From NCBI GenBank assembly GCA_017445015.1, contig JAFSVL010000054.1, positions 1-61,552 on the forward strand: a stretch of 61,552 nucleotides of DNA. The letters run 5' to 3'. Shown here in pieces: positions 8,108 through 16,934 of the stretch. The position numbers were made by a program, and so were the translations under genes. The stretch comes from Bacteroidales bacterium (GTDB taxonomy: Bacteria; Bacteroidota; Bacteroidia; Bacteroidales; UBA932). The notes below the pieces were generated by a model. It searched no databases. It saw nothing but the letters and a program-made list of their open reading frames with translations, and was not told the DNA's origin. Position 1 is the stretch's first letter, and every line of letters begins with the position of its first letter.

Positions 8108-9052
8108 TTATCTCTCATAAATCAAGTATTTATCTCGTTCTGCGGAGGAAACTGCGAAGGGTTTCAGATAGCCGTTTTCAACGAGGTCCACTTCTCGGCC
8201 AATGATGGATTCCAACTGTCGTTTGTACCTGATTACATCCAGCAGGGATAGTTTGGCGTCCGTCATATAGTCTACCAGCAGGTCCAGGTCGCTCTCAGGA
8301 GTCTCTTCGCCCCTGGCAAACGAACCAAATACCCAAGCTTTGCGGACCGGAATTGTTGAGAGATACTTCTGTACCTTTGCCATCATTTCCAGTCTTGATG
8401 AGTCCAGAGATGACACCATTGCTGATGCTTCTTCTTTTACCCCTCTTCTCGCTGCGTACCGCATCATACTGTCTATATTAAAGGGATAGGATTCAACGGC
8501 TTTTTGCAGCGTGAGGCTGCCTATCGCCTCTCCGTCTTTGTCACAGATCATATCCACTATGGTCTTTTCCCTCGAAGGAACCATTATTCCATTTTCTCTG
8601 GTGACAGGGCTTTCTGTAATAAGCCTTTCAAGTACGATGTACCCTTCCAACTTCAGTGGAAAGTTGTCGAAGGCTTCTTTGCGGATTACATTCGTATAAC
8701 GCTTCTTGAGTTCTGATTCCGTTTTGTCCAAGTCTGACTTGTAAGCCTGAACGAACAGATTACCTTCTTTCTCTGTCAGACAGAGATCTATACCTATGCA
8801 ACTTGCAATCAGATAATCATTTACCTCCCGCATCCAGGGACTGATTTCAAAGCTGAGTCCTGCTTTTGGCGCCGAAATATATTTCCCTTTGCCTATGACG
8901 GACAATTTCTTCTCTTTTATGAGTTTATTGACCTTTGAATATACGGAAGGCATAGGCATTCCGGGACAAACCGCGGCAATGTCATCCACGGTCACAAACA
9001 CTTTTTCGTTCAGTACGGCCTGTACTTCTTTTTCATACTTGGCGACTCTCAT
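8108..9052 (-). CDS. AbiEi-like winged helix fused to a minimal nucleotidyltransferase
   Basis: 314 aa from the ATG at 9052 (MRVAKYEKEVQ); an in-frame ATG at 9079 would add nine residues but lies against the palindrome. The N-terminal ~60 residues are a winged helix of the AbiEi/DUF6088 antitoxin sort (VFVTVDDIAAVCPG, then SVYSKVNKLIKEKKLSVIGKGKY). The middle resembles the AbiEi C-terminal scaffold (PSREKTIVDMICD). The C-terminus is a minimal nucleotidyltransferase: GSFARG (243-248), D255-x-D257 and D289 form an intact metal triad. AbiEi antitoxins repress their own promoters, and MNT proteins usually pair with HEPN toxins. Here both are in one chain and no HEPN gene is adjacent. A 15-bp palindrome 26 nt upstream is the expected operator. 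Confidence 0.8.
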   Translation of the reverse strand: MRVAKYEKEVQAVLNEKVFVTVDDIAAVCPGMPMPSVYSKVNKLIKEKKLSVIGKGKYISAPKAGLSFEISPWMREVNDYLIASCIGIDLCLTEKEGNLFVQAYKSDLDKTESELKKRYTNVIRKEAFDNFPLKLEGYIVLERLITESPVTRENGIMVPSREKTIVDMICDKDGEAIGSLTLQKAVESYPFNIDSMMRYAARRGVKEEASAMVSSLDSSRLEMMAKVQKYLSTIPVRKAWVFGSFARGEETPESDLDLLVDYMTDAKLSLLDVIRYKRQLESIIGREVDLVENGYLKPFAVSSAERDKYLIYER

Positions 9053-9077
9053 AAACTCAAGCTTTGCGCAACATAAC

Positions 9078-9116
9078 AATAAATCGGCAAAAATTAAAAT
9101 ATTTTGCCGATTTATT
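9078..9116. promoter_or_regulatory. Perfect 15-bp palindrome, likely operator of the AbiEi-NTase gene
   Basis: AATAAATCGGCAAAA (9078-9092) is repeated as its exact reverse complement at 9102-9116, around a 9-nt AT spacer. It covers the presumed promoter 26 nt upstream of the ATG at 9052. AbiEi-type antitoxins bind inverted repeats in their own promoters, so an operator is the best reading. There is no T-run after either arm, which argues against a plain terminator. Confidence 0.7.
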
Positions 9117-9193
9117 TATAATATCTTCTCGTTCTGCAAAGCGTAGGATACCCTCTCAGCAAGGGCCTGATCGATGAGCAGGGCGCACCGGAT
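9116..9193 (-). pseudogene. 25-codon remnant, possibly the end of a nucleotidyltransferase
   Basis: In the frame of potD, but after two stops, a peptide CALLIDQALAERVSYALQ then NEKIL ends at a TAA touching the palindrome. It loosely parallels the C-terminus of the neighbouring NTase fusion (VDLVENGYLKPFAVSSAERD then KYLIYER), so it may be the tail of a related lost gene. This is a weak, by-eye resemblance. Confidence 0.25.
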
Positions 9194-9205
9194 TCAGAGG
9201 CGGAG

Positions 9206-10495
9206 CTATCTGCGGGAACGGCGGCGGCGGGATTTTCCGCGACGGCCGGCCACGACGGCGGCACAGACCACGACGGCGGTAACGCCGATGAGGATAAACG
9301 TCCAGTTCGAGGCATTGTCGCCCTTGACGCGCGCCCACATCGCCAGCAGTTTGTCCGTATCCGCTCCCCAGTCATGCTCGAGGGCGCAGCGGTCGATGAC
9401 CGACTTGTCCGGATAGAGCACGGGATTCACGCGCACGCTGTCCGCCCCGGGGAAGAAATAACTCAGGTCGATGGGGTCACAGTCCTCGTCTATCTGCGAT
9501 TCCAGGACTTCCATCGCACCGTTGGCAGCGACATAGCCGGTTTCTTCCATATTCCGGATGGCGATGTCCGGACGGCACATAAAGTCGATAAACCAGGTAG
9601 CCGCCTTCTGGTTCTTCGCATATTTGGGAATGACCCAGCCATCGAACCAGACGGTACTCCCCTCCTGCGGGACGATATAGTCCAGGGAAACGCCTACCTG
9701 AGCAGCTTCGTCGATGGCCCATACGGCATCGCCGCTCCAGTTCAGGGAGACGACGCCGCGGTTCTTGGTCATCTGGTCCTTGCCGAAATCGGCCTCCCAG
9801 CCCAATACGCCTTCCTTCACCTCACGCAGGTAGGCCTCGACGGCGGCAATGGATTCGTCCGATGCATCGTGCATCAGTTCCTGCAGGGTCACGCTCCCCT
9901 CCTGCAGTTCCTTCTGCTTCAGATAAATCAGCACGGGGCCGTAAACGTCACGGGGAGCATCCTTGATCAGCACGCGGCCCGCGAATTTGGGATTACGGAT
10001 GACATCCCAGGTGGAGGCTTCTTCCGCTGTCACCTCGGCGGTATTGTAAAGGATACCGGTGGTACCCCACATATAGGCCACCGAGTAATCGTTGGCGTCG
10101 ATGGAAGGATTGATGTCCCGGAATACCTGACGGATGTACGGGGATTTGTTCAGGGAGATATAGTTGAACTCTTCCGGAATGGAAGCAAAGTCCAGGGGCA
10201 GCAGCAGACCGGAATTGAGCATCCTTTCTATGATATAATCGGAGGGGCAGACCACATCGTAATCCTCGTGTCCCTTCTCGATCTTGGAGAGCATGGTCTC
10301 GTTCACGTCAAAGGTCTGGTACACGACATGGATTTCCTCACCGGTCTTTTCCTGATACCACTGTTCGAACTCGGGAATCACCGATTCGTCGATGTAGTCG
10401 GACCAGTTGTACACTTTGAGGATCTGCGAACGGTCCGGGCCGCAGGACACCGCGACGACCGCGAGGGCCGCCAGGAGGAAGGATTTCACTTTCAT
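9206..10495 (-). CDS. potD: Spermidine/putrescine-binding protein PotD, lipoprotein
   Basis: 429 aa. Signal MKVKSFLLAALAVVAVSC gives a lipoprotein with Cys18. The mature part is a periplasmic substrate-binding protein of the PotD/PotF type, starting LKVYNWSDYIDESVIPEFEQ and holding the family segments YDVVCPSDYIIERM, WGTTGILYNT and SLNWSGDAVWA. It delivers polyamines to PotBC. The start overlaps the potC stop by 4 nt (ATGA). Odd point: the C-terminus adds a hydrophobic helix (WTFILIGVTAVVVCAAVVAG) and an Arg/Lys tail (RRGKSRRRRSRR), giving a second membrane anchor in addition to the lipid. The substrate, putrescine or spermidine, cannot be told from sequence alone. Confidence 0.92.
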   Translation of the reverse strand: MKVKSFLLAALAVVAVSCGPDRSQILKVYNWSDYIDESVIPEFEQWYQEKTGEEIHVVYQTFDVNETMLSKIEKGHEDYDVVCPSDYIIERMLNSGLLLPLDFASIPEEFNYISLNKSPYIRQVFRDINPSIDANDYSVAYMWGTTGILYNTAEVTAEEASTWDVIRNPKFAGRVLIKDAPRDVYGPVLIYLKQKELQEGSVTLQELMHDASDESIAAVEAYLREVKEGVLGWEADFGKDQMTKNRGVVSLNWSGDAVWAIDEAAQVGVSLDYIVPQEGSTVWFDGWVIPKYAKNQKAATWFIDFMCRPDIAIRNMEETGYVAANGAMEVLESQIDEDCDPIDLSYFFPGADSVRVNPVLYPDKSVIDRCALEHDWGADTDKLLAMWARVKGDNASNWTFILIGVTAVVVCAAVVAGRRGKSRRRRSRR

Positions 10496-11301
10496 GCTTT
10501 TTCGCTATTCTTGGATTGACGTATATTGATGACAAGCAGGACCGCGAGCACGGCCAGGAAAAGAAGGGTCATCAGCGGCTTGAGTTCCGGGGTCAGGCCT
10601 CCTTTCCGCGCATCCGCGTAAATATAGGTGGACAGGGTGTCGAGTCCGATGGTTCCCCGCGTAAAGAAGGTAACGGCAAAATCATCCAGGCTCATGGTAA
10701 AAGACAGGATGAATCCGGAAATCATTCCGGGACGGAGGGCCGGCACCAGCACTTTCCACAGCGCCTGGGACGGCGTAGCCCCCAGGTCGAGGGCCGCCTC
10801 ATAGACATTGGGATTCATCTGGCTCAGTTTGGGCAGCACGTTCAGTACCACATAGGGCGTACAGAAGGTAATGTGCGCCAGGATGACCGTCAGGTAACCC
10901 TGTGATATACTCAGGAAGACAAAGAGCAGGAAAAGCGAGACGCCGGTGATGATATCGGGATTGATCATCGGGATATTGTTCAGGAAGGTCAGCGTCTGCC
11001 GCTTTTTCCCTTTCATATTGTAGATGCCGATGGCGGCGAGCGTTCCCAGGAGGGTGGCGGCGGCAGCGGCGGCCAGGGCGATCAGCAGGGTATTTTCCAC
11101 GGCCGATATGAGCGCGGAGGAATTCTGCATCGCCCCGGTGAACAGGTTCCTGTACAGGTTCACCGAGAAGCCCGTCCAGTTGCCCAGGCTCTTCGCCTCG
11201 GTGAAGGAGAAAATCGCGATAAAGACTATCGGTGCGTAAAGCACGACCAGCAGCAGCCAGATATAGGCGCGTGCAGCCAGGGTTTTAGCTTTCATCGGCA
11301 T
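10492..11301 (-). CDS. potC: Polyamine ABC transporter permease PotC
   Basis: 269 aa (or 267 from the second Met at 11295). About six transmembrane segments, beginning YIWLLLVVLYAPIVFIAIFSF, and the permease EAA loop YEAALDLGATPSQALWKVLVP that docks on the ATPase PotA. Partner of PotB in the inner membrane. Its start overlaps the end of potB by 17 nt and its stop overlaps potD by 4 nt, so the whole operon is translationally coupled. Confidence 0.93.
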   Translation of the reverse strand: MPMKAKTLAARAYIWLLLVVLYAPIVFIAIFSFTEAKSLGNWTGFSVNLYRNLFTGAMQNSSALISAVENTLLIALAAAAAATLLGTLAAIGIYNMKGKKRQTLTFLNNIPMINPDIITGVSLFLLFVFLSISQGYLTVILAHITFCTPYVVLNVLPKLSQMNPNVYEAALDLGATPSQALWKVLVPALRPGMISGFILSFTMSLDDFAVTFFTRGTIGLDTLSTYIYADARKGGLTPELKPLMTLLFLAVLAVLLVINIRQSKNSEKA

Positions 11302-12040
11302 CCTCCTTTTGCAGTACGGTCGTAATCGCGATAATCACCAGCATCACCAGCGAAAGGGCCGCGCCGTAGTTCCACATCGAATTATTGATATTCTCCTGGA
11401 TAATCGTTCCGAAAAGTTTGATCTTGTTGTTGGTCAGGAATTCGGCAATGGCAAAGGTCGAAACCGTCGGCATGAACACCATCATCACTCCGCTCCATAC
11501 ACCGGGCATCGACAGCGGCAGGGTCACCTTGCGGAACACCTCGCCGGGTGTCGCACCCAGGTCCTGGGCCGCCTCCGCATAGGATTTATCCATCTTGTTA
11601 AGTTGGTTGTAGATGGGATATATCATGAAGGGAAGATAGTCGTAGCACATGCCGAAGAGCAGGGTACCTTTGCCCAGATGGACACCGGCCATGGTAAAGA
11701 GTTCCGCCGTGGCGAGCGTGCGCATCAGGGCGTTGATCCACATCGGAAGGATGAAGAGGACCACCGTCACTGCGCTCCGGTTGAGTTGTTTGTCCGCAAG
11801 GATATAAGCTGCAGGATAGCCGATCAGGATGCAGAGGAGCGTGTTCTCGATGGCCACCTCGAGGGACAGGGCAAAAGTGCTGAGCGAATCGCGGTCCGTA
11901 AAAAACTTCCCGAGGTTGGAGAGCGTAAAGCGGCCGCTCCCGTCCTGCAGCGCATACACGATAATCAGCAGCAGCGGCAGTACGACAAAGAGGACCAGGA
12001 AGATAAAATAAGGCAGAGCCCAGCTTGAACGCTTATTCAT
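11285..12040 (-). CDS. potB: Polyamine ABC transporter permease PotB
   Basis: 251 aa from ATG 12040 ([18 protein letters not shown]); longer in-frame upstream reading runs inside potA and was not used. About six transmembrane segments with the EAA loop [22 protein letters not shown]. It forms the inner-membrane channel with PotC. The start codon lies inside the last codons of potA (8-nt overlap), which supports this start and coupled translation. Confidence 0.93.
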   Translation of the reverse strand: MNKRSSWALPYFIFLVLFVVLPLLLIIVYALQDGSGRFTLSNLGKFFTDRDSLSTFALSLEVAIENTLLCILIGYPAAYILADKQLNRSAVTVVLFILPMWINALMRTLATAELFTMAGVHLGKGTLLFGMCYDYLPFMIYPIYNQLNKMDKSYAEAAQDLGATPGEVFRKVTLPLSMPGVWSGVMMVFMPTVSTFAIAEFLTNNKIKLFGTIIQENINNSMWNYGAALSLVMLVIIAITTVLQKEDADES

Positions 12041-13427
12041 CGCCGGAAAGCGCTTTGGAGAGTTTGATATCCTCCGGCAGGATCCTGATGCCGACAAAGT
12101 CTCCCTTGTCCCAGATATCATGGGTATCCACCCAGATGTGCCCGCCGCCAGCGATCTTGACCGTAAGGTGGTAGTGGTCCCCCTTGTAGAGGATAAAAAC
12201 CACATTCCCGGTCAGGTCAGCCCCTTCCTCGTGATCCAGAAGGTCCACCCTCTCGAAGCGGATGTCCGCACGCACTTGATCACCGATATTGAAACCTTCC
12301 GTATGGCACGCGAACTCCGTGTCCAGGAACATCACCTTCCCCTCTCCCGTCACACGGGCGTCATAGGAATTGAAGCGACGCTCCTTCTTCATCACCTGGA
12401 TATCGTCGGGATCAATGTAAAGCATCACCTCGCTCCCTACGGGATAGGGATCGTAATCCTGGATCATCAGTTCGTAGCCGGTATCCGTGTCCACCCACAT
12501 CTCGTAGTGGACGCCTTTGAAGGTGCAGGAATTCACCTTGGCGGTAAACTGGCACTTGGCGGGGTCGGTGGTGAAATAGATATCCTCGGGGCGCACTACG
12601 ACATCGACGGAGACGTTCTCGCCGAAACCTTCGTCCACGCAGTCGAATTCATGCTTGATGAAGGCTACGCGACGGTCCCGGAACATCTTGCCGTTAAGGA
12701 TATTGCTGTCTCCGATAAAATCCGCCACGAAGGCATTGACGGGCTCGTTATAAATATCGATAGGGGTGCCGATCTGCTGGATTATTCCCTCGTTCATGAC
12801 CACGATGGTGTCGGAGAGCGTCAGCGCCTCCTCCTGGTCGTGGGTCACATAGATGAAGGTAATGCCCAGCTTTTTGTGCATCTCCTTCAGTTCGATCTGC
12901 ATGTCCTTGCGCATCTTGAGGTCAAGGGCGGCAAGAGGCTCGTCGAGGAGCAGTACGCGGGGCTGATTGATCAGCGCACGGGCAATCGCCACCCGCTGCT
13001 GCTGTCCGCCGGACAGGGAATTCACGTCCCGGTCCTCATAATCGGACATGCTGACCAGTTTGAGCACCCGCTTGACACGCTTTTCAATTTCATCTTCCGG
13101 GACTTTCTGCAACTTGAGTCCGAAGGCCACATTGTCATAAACGTCCAGGTGGGGAAACAGCGCATAGCGCTGGAACACCGTATTGAGCGGACGCCGGTAA
13201 GGCGGAATTCCCGAAATATCCCTGCCCTCGAGAAGAATCCTGCCTTCGGTGGGCTGAAGAAAACCGGCGATAAGGCGCAAAAGCGTCGTCTTGCCGCAAC
13301 CGGAAGGGCCCAGCAGTGTGACAAACTCTCCCCTGCGCACATACAGGTTGATATCGTGCAGGACCTGCTTGTCGCCGTAACTTTGGGACAGGCCCTCTAT
13401 GTTGATTATCGTGTCCTTCCCCCGCAT
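12033..13427 (-). CDS. potA: Polyamine ABC transporter ATPase PotA
   Basis: 464 aa. N-terminal ABC domain with Walker [10 protein letters not shown], signature [15 protein letters not shown], Walker [13 protein letters not shown] and the switch His in YVTHDQEEA. The C-terminal ~220 residues carry TOBE/OB-fold regulatory units. At 464 residues it is about 90 longer than the enterobacterial protein, because the OB-like part is extended (a second half with [15 protein letters not shown] and ILPEDIKLS). Drives polyamine import through PotBC. Its start lies inside the 3' end of the porin-like gene (22-nt overlap). Confidence 0.94.
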   Translation of the reverse strand: MRGKDTIINIEGLSQSYGDKQVLHDINLYVRRGEFVTLLGPSGCGKTTLLRLIAGFLQPTEGRILLEGRDISGIPPYRRPLNTVFQRYALFPHLDVYDNVAFGLKLQKVPEDEIEKRVKRVLKLVSMSDYEDRDVNSLSGGQQQRVAIARALINQPRVLLLDEPLAALDLKMRKDMQIELKEMHKKLGITFIYVTHDQEEALTLSDTIVVMNEGIIQQIGTPIDIYNEPVNAFVADFIGDSNILNGKMFRDRRVAFIKHEFDCVDEGFGENVSVDVVVRPEDIYFTTDPAKCQFTAKVNSCTFKGVHYEMWVDTDTGYELMIQDYDPYPVGSEVMLYIDPDDIQVMKKERRFNSYDARVTGEGKVMFLDTEFACHTEGFNIGDQVRADIRFERVDLLDHEEGADLTGNVVFILYKGDHYHLTVKIAGGGHIWVDTHDIWDKGDFVGIRILPEDIKLSKALSGDE

Positions 13428-14455
13428 CTCCTGAACCCGAAATTAAGGTTGCACGAAAGGCCAACCGCTGCGGTAAGGAAATTGTCGTAACTGTTCCAGG
13501 CCGCCATGGCGTGAAGACGCAGGTCTTTGCTGCCGCGCAAAGGATAATAATGAACTCCAGCACCGGCAATCCAGTTGTTTCCCAGTTCACAGTGTTCAAA
13601 ATTACAGCGGCCGAACAGTTCAAGATTTTCGGCTTTGTTGGAATATTCAATAGCAGCCAGGGCTGAATGACCTTTGATAAGAAGGGGCTTCTCCTCACCG
13701 TCGCCTCCAACCGCGTTGCGGTACTGAAGATCGACGTGGAAACGCTCGCTGCCAAGGCGCTGCGATATATCGACAAGAGGGTAGATGCTGCTCCGGTTCT
13801 CAGCATCGTTCTGGAAAATGCTGATACTCCAAAGAGGCCGGAACCAACTGCCAATGCGGCCGTCCCACTTTGCCGACCAGACAAACAGGCCGCTGGCGAA
13901 ACTGCGCTCCCCGAAAGGGGATGTCGTCATCTGCACTGCAATGGAATTCTCTTCCCAGGGCAGCTCAAACGCCGCGGAGGCTCCCCACTGATATACAGGC
14001 ATGTTGTTCCAAAGGGACGAAAGCATCTTCCCGTGGCAGTCAAAGTCATAGGGAAGGTTTTCGTGTCCGCCGGTAAAAATCATGTCCTTTCCAAGCGTAA
14101 GGGAAAAGAAGCCGACGGTGTAGGTAAAGTTCAGGAAATCGACCCAGTTAGTGGTATTGGAATAAAAAAAGGTGTCCTTGTACAAAGACATGGGCTCGGT
14201 AGAAAGCCAGTGGTTGCACAGCAGGAACGAGAAGTGTTCCGAAATGTCCCCTTCGAAAACTGTGTAAAGCGAGGACTCGCCAAGCAGACCGGGAAAAGAG
14301 AAGTCGTGACTCTCGCCCGAAGTAGAGAAAGACGGACTGGCTTCAAGCCGCGAAATAATCGACAGTTGCGCGAAATTATCGGCAGACTCAGCCTCTTGCG
14401 AGTGCGCAAGCAAGGCGGGCAGCAATGCTGCAATCGTTAAAAGGAGCTTTTTCAT
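13406..14455 (-). CDS. Outer-membrane barrel (porin-like) co-transcribed with potABCD
   Basis: 349 aa. Signal peptide [20 protein letters not shown] with a signal peptidase I site. The mature chain is a run of amphipathic beta-strands with aromatic girdles ([38 protein letters not shown], and a final LSCNLNFGF strand), as in a 12-16 stranded barrel. It reads on past the usual terminal Phe for seven residues into the potA start. As the first gene of the polyamine operon, overlapping potA, it is probably the outer-membrane entry route for polyamines. That role is inferred from context; the fold is supported by sequence pattern only. Confidence 0.75.
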   Translation of the reverse strand: MKKLLLTIAALLPALLAHSQEAESADNFAQLSIISRLEASPSFSTSGESHDFSFPGLLGESSLYTVFEGDISEHFSFLLCNHWLSTEPMSLYKDTFFYSNTTNWVDFLNFTYTVGFFSLTLGKDMIFTGGHENLPYDFDCHGKMLSSLWNNMPVYQWGASAAFELPWEENSIAVQMTTSPFGERSFASGLFVWSAKWDGRIGSWFRPLWSISIFQNDAENRSSIYPLVDISQRLGSERFHVDLQYRNAVGGDGEEKPLLIKGHSALAAIEYSNKAENLELFGRCNFEHCELGNNWIAGAGVHYYPLRGSKDLRLHAMAAWNSYDNFLTAAVGLSCNLNFGFRRCGGRTR

Positions 14456-14492
14456 TTCTACCCATAAAAAGAAATTTGGTTAAACTTGGGCG

Positions 14493-14500
14493 CAAATGTA
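14493..14500 (-). promoter_or_regulatory. -7 element of the porin-potABCD operon
   Basis: On the minus strand TACATTTG fits TAnnTTTG and lies 37 nt before the porin ATG at 14455. No good -33 TTTG is visible. It is divergent from the deformylase promoter at 14525, within an 82-nt gap. Confidence 0.5.
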
Positions 14501-14524
14501 TGAAAAAAATCCGATTATTGTTCA

Positions 14525-14532
14525 TAAATTTG
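14525..14532 (+). promoter_or_regulatory. -7 element directly in front of the deformylase start
   Basis: TAAATTTG fits TAnnTTTG and ends only 5 nt before ATG 14538. The transcript would begin at or next to the start codon, so the mRNA is probably leaderless. This also supports ATG 14538 over the upstream in-frame ATG at 14496. Confidence 0.55.
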
Positions 14533-14537
14533 CCCCT

Positions 14538-15122
14538 ATGAAACAAATGATGGCACTGCTTGCCGCCGCATTGCTTCTGGGCGGATGCTGGTCGGCACGC
14601 GAAAAAAGGATTATCCGGGACGGCGACGGCCTTCTGTACGTCCTTCAGGTAACGGACCCCGACGACAGCGTGGTGCTCCGCGCCACGTCCATCGGATTCC
14701 AGACGGCGATGATCGGGAGCAAACCCTACCGCAAACTTTGCGAGCGGATGCTCCTGACTGTCCGGAATCCTGAAAATGAAGGCGTAGGCATCGCCGCGCC
14801 GCAGATAGGGATCAACCGCCGGCTCGTGGCCGTACAACGTTTCGACAAAAGCGGCGAGCCCTTTGAGTTCTATCCGAATATCCGGATTGTCGCTGCGCGC
14901 GGGGATTCCCTGGCCGGTCCCGAAGGCTGCCTCTCCGTTCCGGGGATGCGCGGCATGGTACGGCGTTCACGGGACATCGATATCCGGTATCTCAATCCGC
15001 TGACGCTTCGGGATACCATCGAGCGGGTCACCGGCTTCACCGCCGTCATTTTCCAGCACGAAACCGATCATCTCGCCGGCATTCTCTACACCGACAAAGC
15101 CGACAGCCTGTTTACCCGCTGA
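14538..15122 (+). CDS. Peptide deformylase homologue with a lipoprotein signal
   Basis: 194 aa. All three deformylase motifs are present: GVGIAAPQIG (82-91), EGCLS (129-133, Cys131 metal ligand) and HETDH (174-178, two His ligands and the catalytic Glu), so the metalloenzyme should be active. Deformylases normally work on nascent chains in the cytosol. This one begins MKQMMALLAAALLLGGC, a good lipoprotein signal with Cys17, which would place it in the periplasm or on a membrane. The housekeeping copy would be expected elsewhere in the genome. The gene is single, divergent from the polyamine operon and convergent with the 572-aa lipoprotein gene. Possible roles: hydrolysis of formyl-peptides outside the cytosol, or an unrelated deacylase activity on the same fold. 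Confidence 0.85.
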   Translation: MKQMMALLAAALLLGGCWSAREKRIIRDGDGLLYVLQVTDPDDSVVLRATSIGFQTAMIGSKPYRKLCERMLLTVRNPENEGVGIAAPQIGINRRLVAVQRFDKSGEPFEFYPNIRIVAARGDSLAGPEGCLSVPGMRGMVRRSRDIDIRYLNPLTLRDTIERVTGFTAVIFQHETDHLAGILYTDKADSLFTR

Positions 15123-15215
15123 CACCGTTTTCAGACTTTCGCATCCCGGGATAGGGTTGCGAAGCAACAAGCGCCCGCTGCCGCAGACTTCAGTCGCTAG
15201 CCAAGCAAAGAGTGA

Positions 15216-16934
15216 CTATAGGGCGGCAGCGGAAAGGACGGCAGCCTGCGCCGCGGTGATATCGACCGTCGCTTCCTTCAGCCACATACCCTCGCCGTCA
15301 GCAGACTGCTTATAGAACTGGAGCAGGTAGCGCCCCGCCTCCACATTGCGGACAAACCGGTCACCGGGCGCCACGACGCTCATCAGCGCATCGTAATCCG
15401 GAATATCCTTTTTCGGGTCTTTCCCTTCCGCCCAGAGACGCATGGCCGTACAGGACGCGCCGTCATCGAAATCATTGACGAGTTGCAACTGCCCCGTCAG
15501 GACGCGGCCGGGGCTGAGCAGGCGGATTTTCCGCAGCGCCTTGCCCTGGGCGTCGCAATGGTCCTTCCACTGACCTGCACCGACAGCATCCGAACGGAAA
15601 GCCATCGACACATAAGCAGCGAAAGCGGAGACATTAAGTATGCGTTCATAATCCCACCGGGGACAACGCCAGACCCATGAGGCCCGAAGGTCGTCCCTCC
15701 CCTCGCAGCAGATCCGCGCTTCGGAAGGATGGATCTCCGTACGGTGCATATAGCCGAGCAGGGGTGACGGAACCGTAAAACGGTAACTGACGACACCGTC
15801 AGCGCTGACATTCTCGACACCCAGGTCCTCAAACAAGCATGTCCCCGCGCTATCATAATGCCGGGGGGACACGGCTGCGGTCAGCGCGGATGAACGGCGG
15901 GCCGTGACAGGCCCCTCCGTAAAGATGCCGCTTTCGGGCAGCGTCCAGTCAAAATCCGGGCTCAGGGCCTCGCCCGCCGCCGCCGTTTGGGGTTGCGGCC
16001 CCTGTTCGAATCCGTCCACATTCTGCGTACCGGCAGCAAGATCAAAACGGAAACCGGCCTGACGCATCTCGTAGGCGCTGTACTTCGTACGGTAGGATCC
16101 GGACTCGGAAACCCCCGTGCCCCGGAACAGCGGCGCATTGTTGATATCGAGTTCCGCCTGGCAGAGGAACCAGTCCCGCTCCGCCCCGGTGACGGGCCAG
16201 GAGGTGAAACGGCAGGTCATCTGCGAAAGGGCTTTCACAGTATCGCTCAAAGCCAGAAAATACGTATGGTCGTATTTCTGGCAGGCCAGATTTTGTTCAA
16301 AGACCAGATCTTCCCCACATCCGATGACATAGGGTGAAGTCGCCGTGCCGGCGGCGATATGCGCGTTCACCCACGCGACAAAAGGATTCAGCCAGGCATT
16401 GAAATCCGCCGCGGCGCCCGCGTCCATACGGTAACGGGGGTCGTCCATATCGTAAAGCCAGCCCCGGTTGGAAAAGGCGCAGAGCAACAGACGGTCGCCG
16501 CCTTCAGCGGGGATACCGGGGAATACGATTCCTTTCCTGTCGCACCAGCGGGAGATCTTTTCATAGTCGGGAAAAGTGAACGCGAGGATGACGCCATTGT
16601 GATACGCGGTTTCTATCAGGGAATCCGCAGGCATGTCGCCCGCCTCGGAAAGGAAGCCGTCAAAGGCGTTACCGATGACGACCATCGCACTTTCCAGCAC
16701 CAATTCGCTGCTCAAAACCTCATTCGCCCTATGGGCAAGCGCATCGTATAAGGCAGCCACCTTCCCTGGGAATTCTCCCCGGAAAGAAATCTGGCCGTGA
16801 ATTTTATCGCCGTCCGCACGAAGGGCCTTCTGAGGAAGCGGCTCGGGTTTTCCGAGTTCTTCGAAATAGTTATCCCGCTGACAGGCAGGCAACAGCGCCA
16901 GGACAGACAGGAGAAGGAGGAGAAAACGTTTCAT
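15216..16934 (-). CDS. Large lipoprotein of unknown function, 572 aa
   Basis: Signal MKRFLLLLLSVLALLPAC gives a lipoprotein with Cys18. No catalytic motif recognised. The mature protein is a mix of helices and beta-rich regions and has several Cys residues (CQRDNYFEEL near the N-terminus, C-x(12)-C spacing later). The start shares one base with the stop of the 714-aa gene (TGATG), so the two are translationally coupled and probably partners at the cell envelope. It ends in an Ala-rich tail (ITAAQAAVLSAAAL). It is convergent with the deformylase gene across a 93-nt gap that holds only a short ATCCCGGGAT palindrome. I do not recognise the family. Confidence 0.8.
   Translation of the reverse strand: MKRFLLLLLSVLALLPACQRDNYFEELGKPEPLPQKALRADGDKIHGQISFRGEFPGKVAALYDALAHRANEVLSSELVLESAMVVIGNAFDGFLSEAGDMPADSLIETAYHNGVILAFTFPDYEKISRWCDRKGIVFPGIPAEGGDRLLLCAFSNRGWLYDMDDPRYRMDAGAAADFNAWLNPFVAWVNAHIAAGTATSPYVIGCGEDLVFEQNLACQKYDHTYFLALSDTVKALSQMTCRFTSWPVTGAERDWFLCQAELDINNAPLFRGTGVSESGSYRTKYSAYEMRQAGFRFDLAAGTQNVDGFEQGPQPQTAAAGEALSPDFDWTLPESGIFTEGPVTARRSSALTAAVSPRHYDSAGTCLFEDLGVENVSADGVVSYRFTVPSPLLGYMHRTEIHPSEARICCEGRDDLRASWVWRCPRWDYERILNVSAFAAYVSMAFRSDAVGAGQWKDHCDAQGKALRKIRLLSPGRVLTGQLQLVNDFDDGASCTAMRLWAEGKDPKKDIPDYDALMSVVAPGDRFVRNVEAGRYLLQFYKQSADGEGMWLKEATVDITAAQAAVLSAAAL

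Noticed and set aside
9078-9116. Palindrome read as a bidirectional terminator for potD
   Set aside because: Neither arm is followed by a T-run and the position over the AbiEi-NTase promoter fits an operator better, though a double role cannot be excluded.
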